Of a DNA stretch of 6,143 bases, positions 6,020-6,143 are shown piece by piece; the first letter of the stretch is position 1; the number at the start of each line of letters is the position of its first letter. The notes under the pieces are model-generated. The model was given only the letters and a program-made list of their open reading frames with translations, did no database searches and was not told the DNA's origin. The translations under genes were made by a program, and so were the position numbers. The stretch is taken from NCBI GenBank assembly GCA_030695265.1, contig JAUYTA010000760.1, positions 1 through 6,143 on the forward strand, in the 5' to 3' direction. This DNA is from Bacteroidota bacterium (GTDB lineage: Bacteria; Bacteroidota; Bacteroidia; Bacteroidales; Prolixibacteraceae).

Positions 6020-6143
6020 ATGAACAATCAATTTGCACTAAGCGCCCAACAACTTCTCGAGATTGCCAATGACCTGAGGCAAAAAATCGAAACCGGACTT
6101 CAAAACGATGGTACCGAAATAAAATGTTTGCCAACGTATATTC
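6020..6143 (+). CDS. Hexokinase-like protein, N-terminal fragment
   Basis: Only the first 41 codons are present; the gene runs off the right edge. The start ATG at 6020 follows an A-rich leader and a candidate promoter. The visible protein opens MNNQFALSAQQLLEIANDL, continues with an amphipathic helix (RQKIETGL), then EIKCLPTYI. This layout, an N-terminal helix with a xxGL...(E/Q)xKxLPTYI ending, is what precedes the phosphate-binding DxGGTNxR motif in eukaryote-type hexokinases, which also occur in Bacteroidota. That motif is beyond the window, so the glucose-phosphorylating role is a provisional call. It is separated from the upstream operon by a terminator and is probably transcribed independently. 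Confidence 0.62.
   Translation, partial: MNNQFALSAQQLLEIANDLRQKIETGLQNDGTEIKCLPTYI

Overview
The window looks like chromosomal DNA of a Bacteroidota (Bacteroidetes) bacterium. The coding regions are AT-rich to moderate in GC, start codons are preceded by A-rich leaders without clear Shine-Dalgarno sequences, and two candidate promoters resemble the Bacteroidota type (TTG ... TAnnTTTG). The gene families fit too: a PPDK/PEP-synthase regulatory kinase-phosphorylase, a GT2 plus GT-C pair, and a eukaryote-type hexokinase. I cannot assign a genus.

Layout. Positions 1-1265 hold two minus-strand genes: the 5' end of a short-chain dehydrogenase/reductase with the TGxxxRxG signature of pteridine reductase-like enzymes, and upstream of it a complete aldo/keto reductase of the YghZ/Gpr type. 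A 133-bp divergent spacer separates these from a plus-strand gene (1399-2268) for a DUF299-type kinase/phosphorylase, which is cut by an in-frame amber codon just after its P-loop. The gap 2269-2594 holds a 57-codon ORF whose first ~18 residues resemble the start of type I restriction methylase HsdM, a candidate promoter overlapping that ORF's end, and a perfect 10-bp inverted repeat in the presumed leader of the next operon.

Positions 2511-5916 look like one transcription unit from promoter to terminator. It contains a DPM1/GtrB-like polyprenyl-phosphate glycosyltransferase (2595-3518), a GT-C membrane glycosyltransferase with C-terminal TPR repeats that overlaps it by one base (3518-5581, interrupted by an in-frame TGA), and an 87-residue signal-peptide/single-TM protein with an acidic ectodomain (5598-5861). 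A strong intrinsic terminator follows. The inferred logic is that the GT2 enzyme loads a sugar onto a lipid phosphate, the GT-C enzyme transfers it on the periplasmic side, and the small protein is a possible partner or acceptor. A further promoter and the start of a hexokinase-like gene close the window.

The most notable observation is that two otherwise intact genes each carry one in-frame stop (TAG at a position where the family has Tyr; TGA in a GT-C protein) with the same frame continuing into conserved sequence. Point nonsense mutations, consensus errors or suppression could each explain this; the sequence alone cannot decide.
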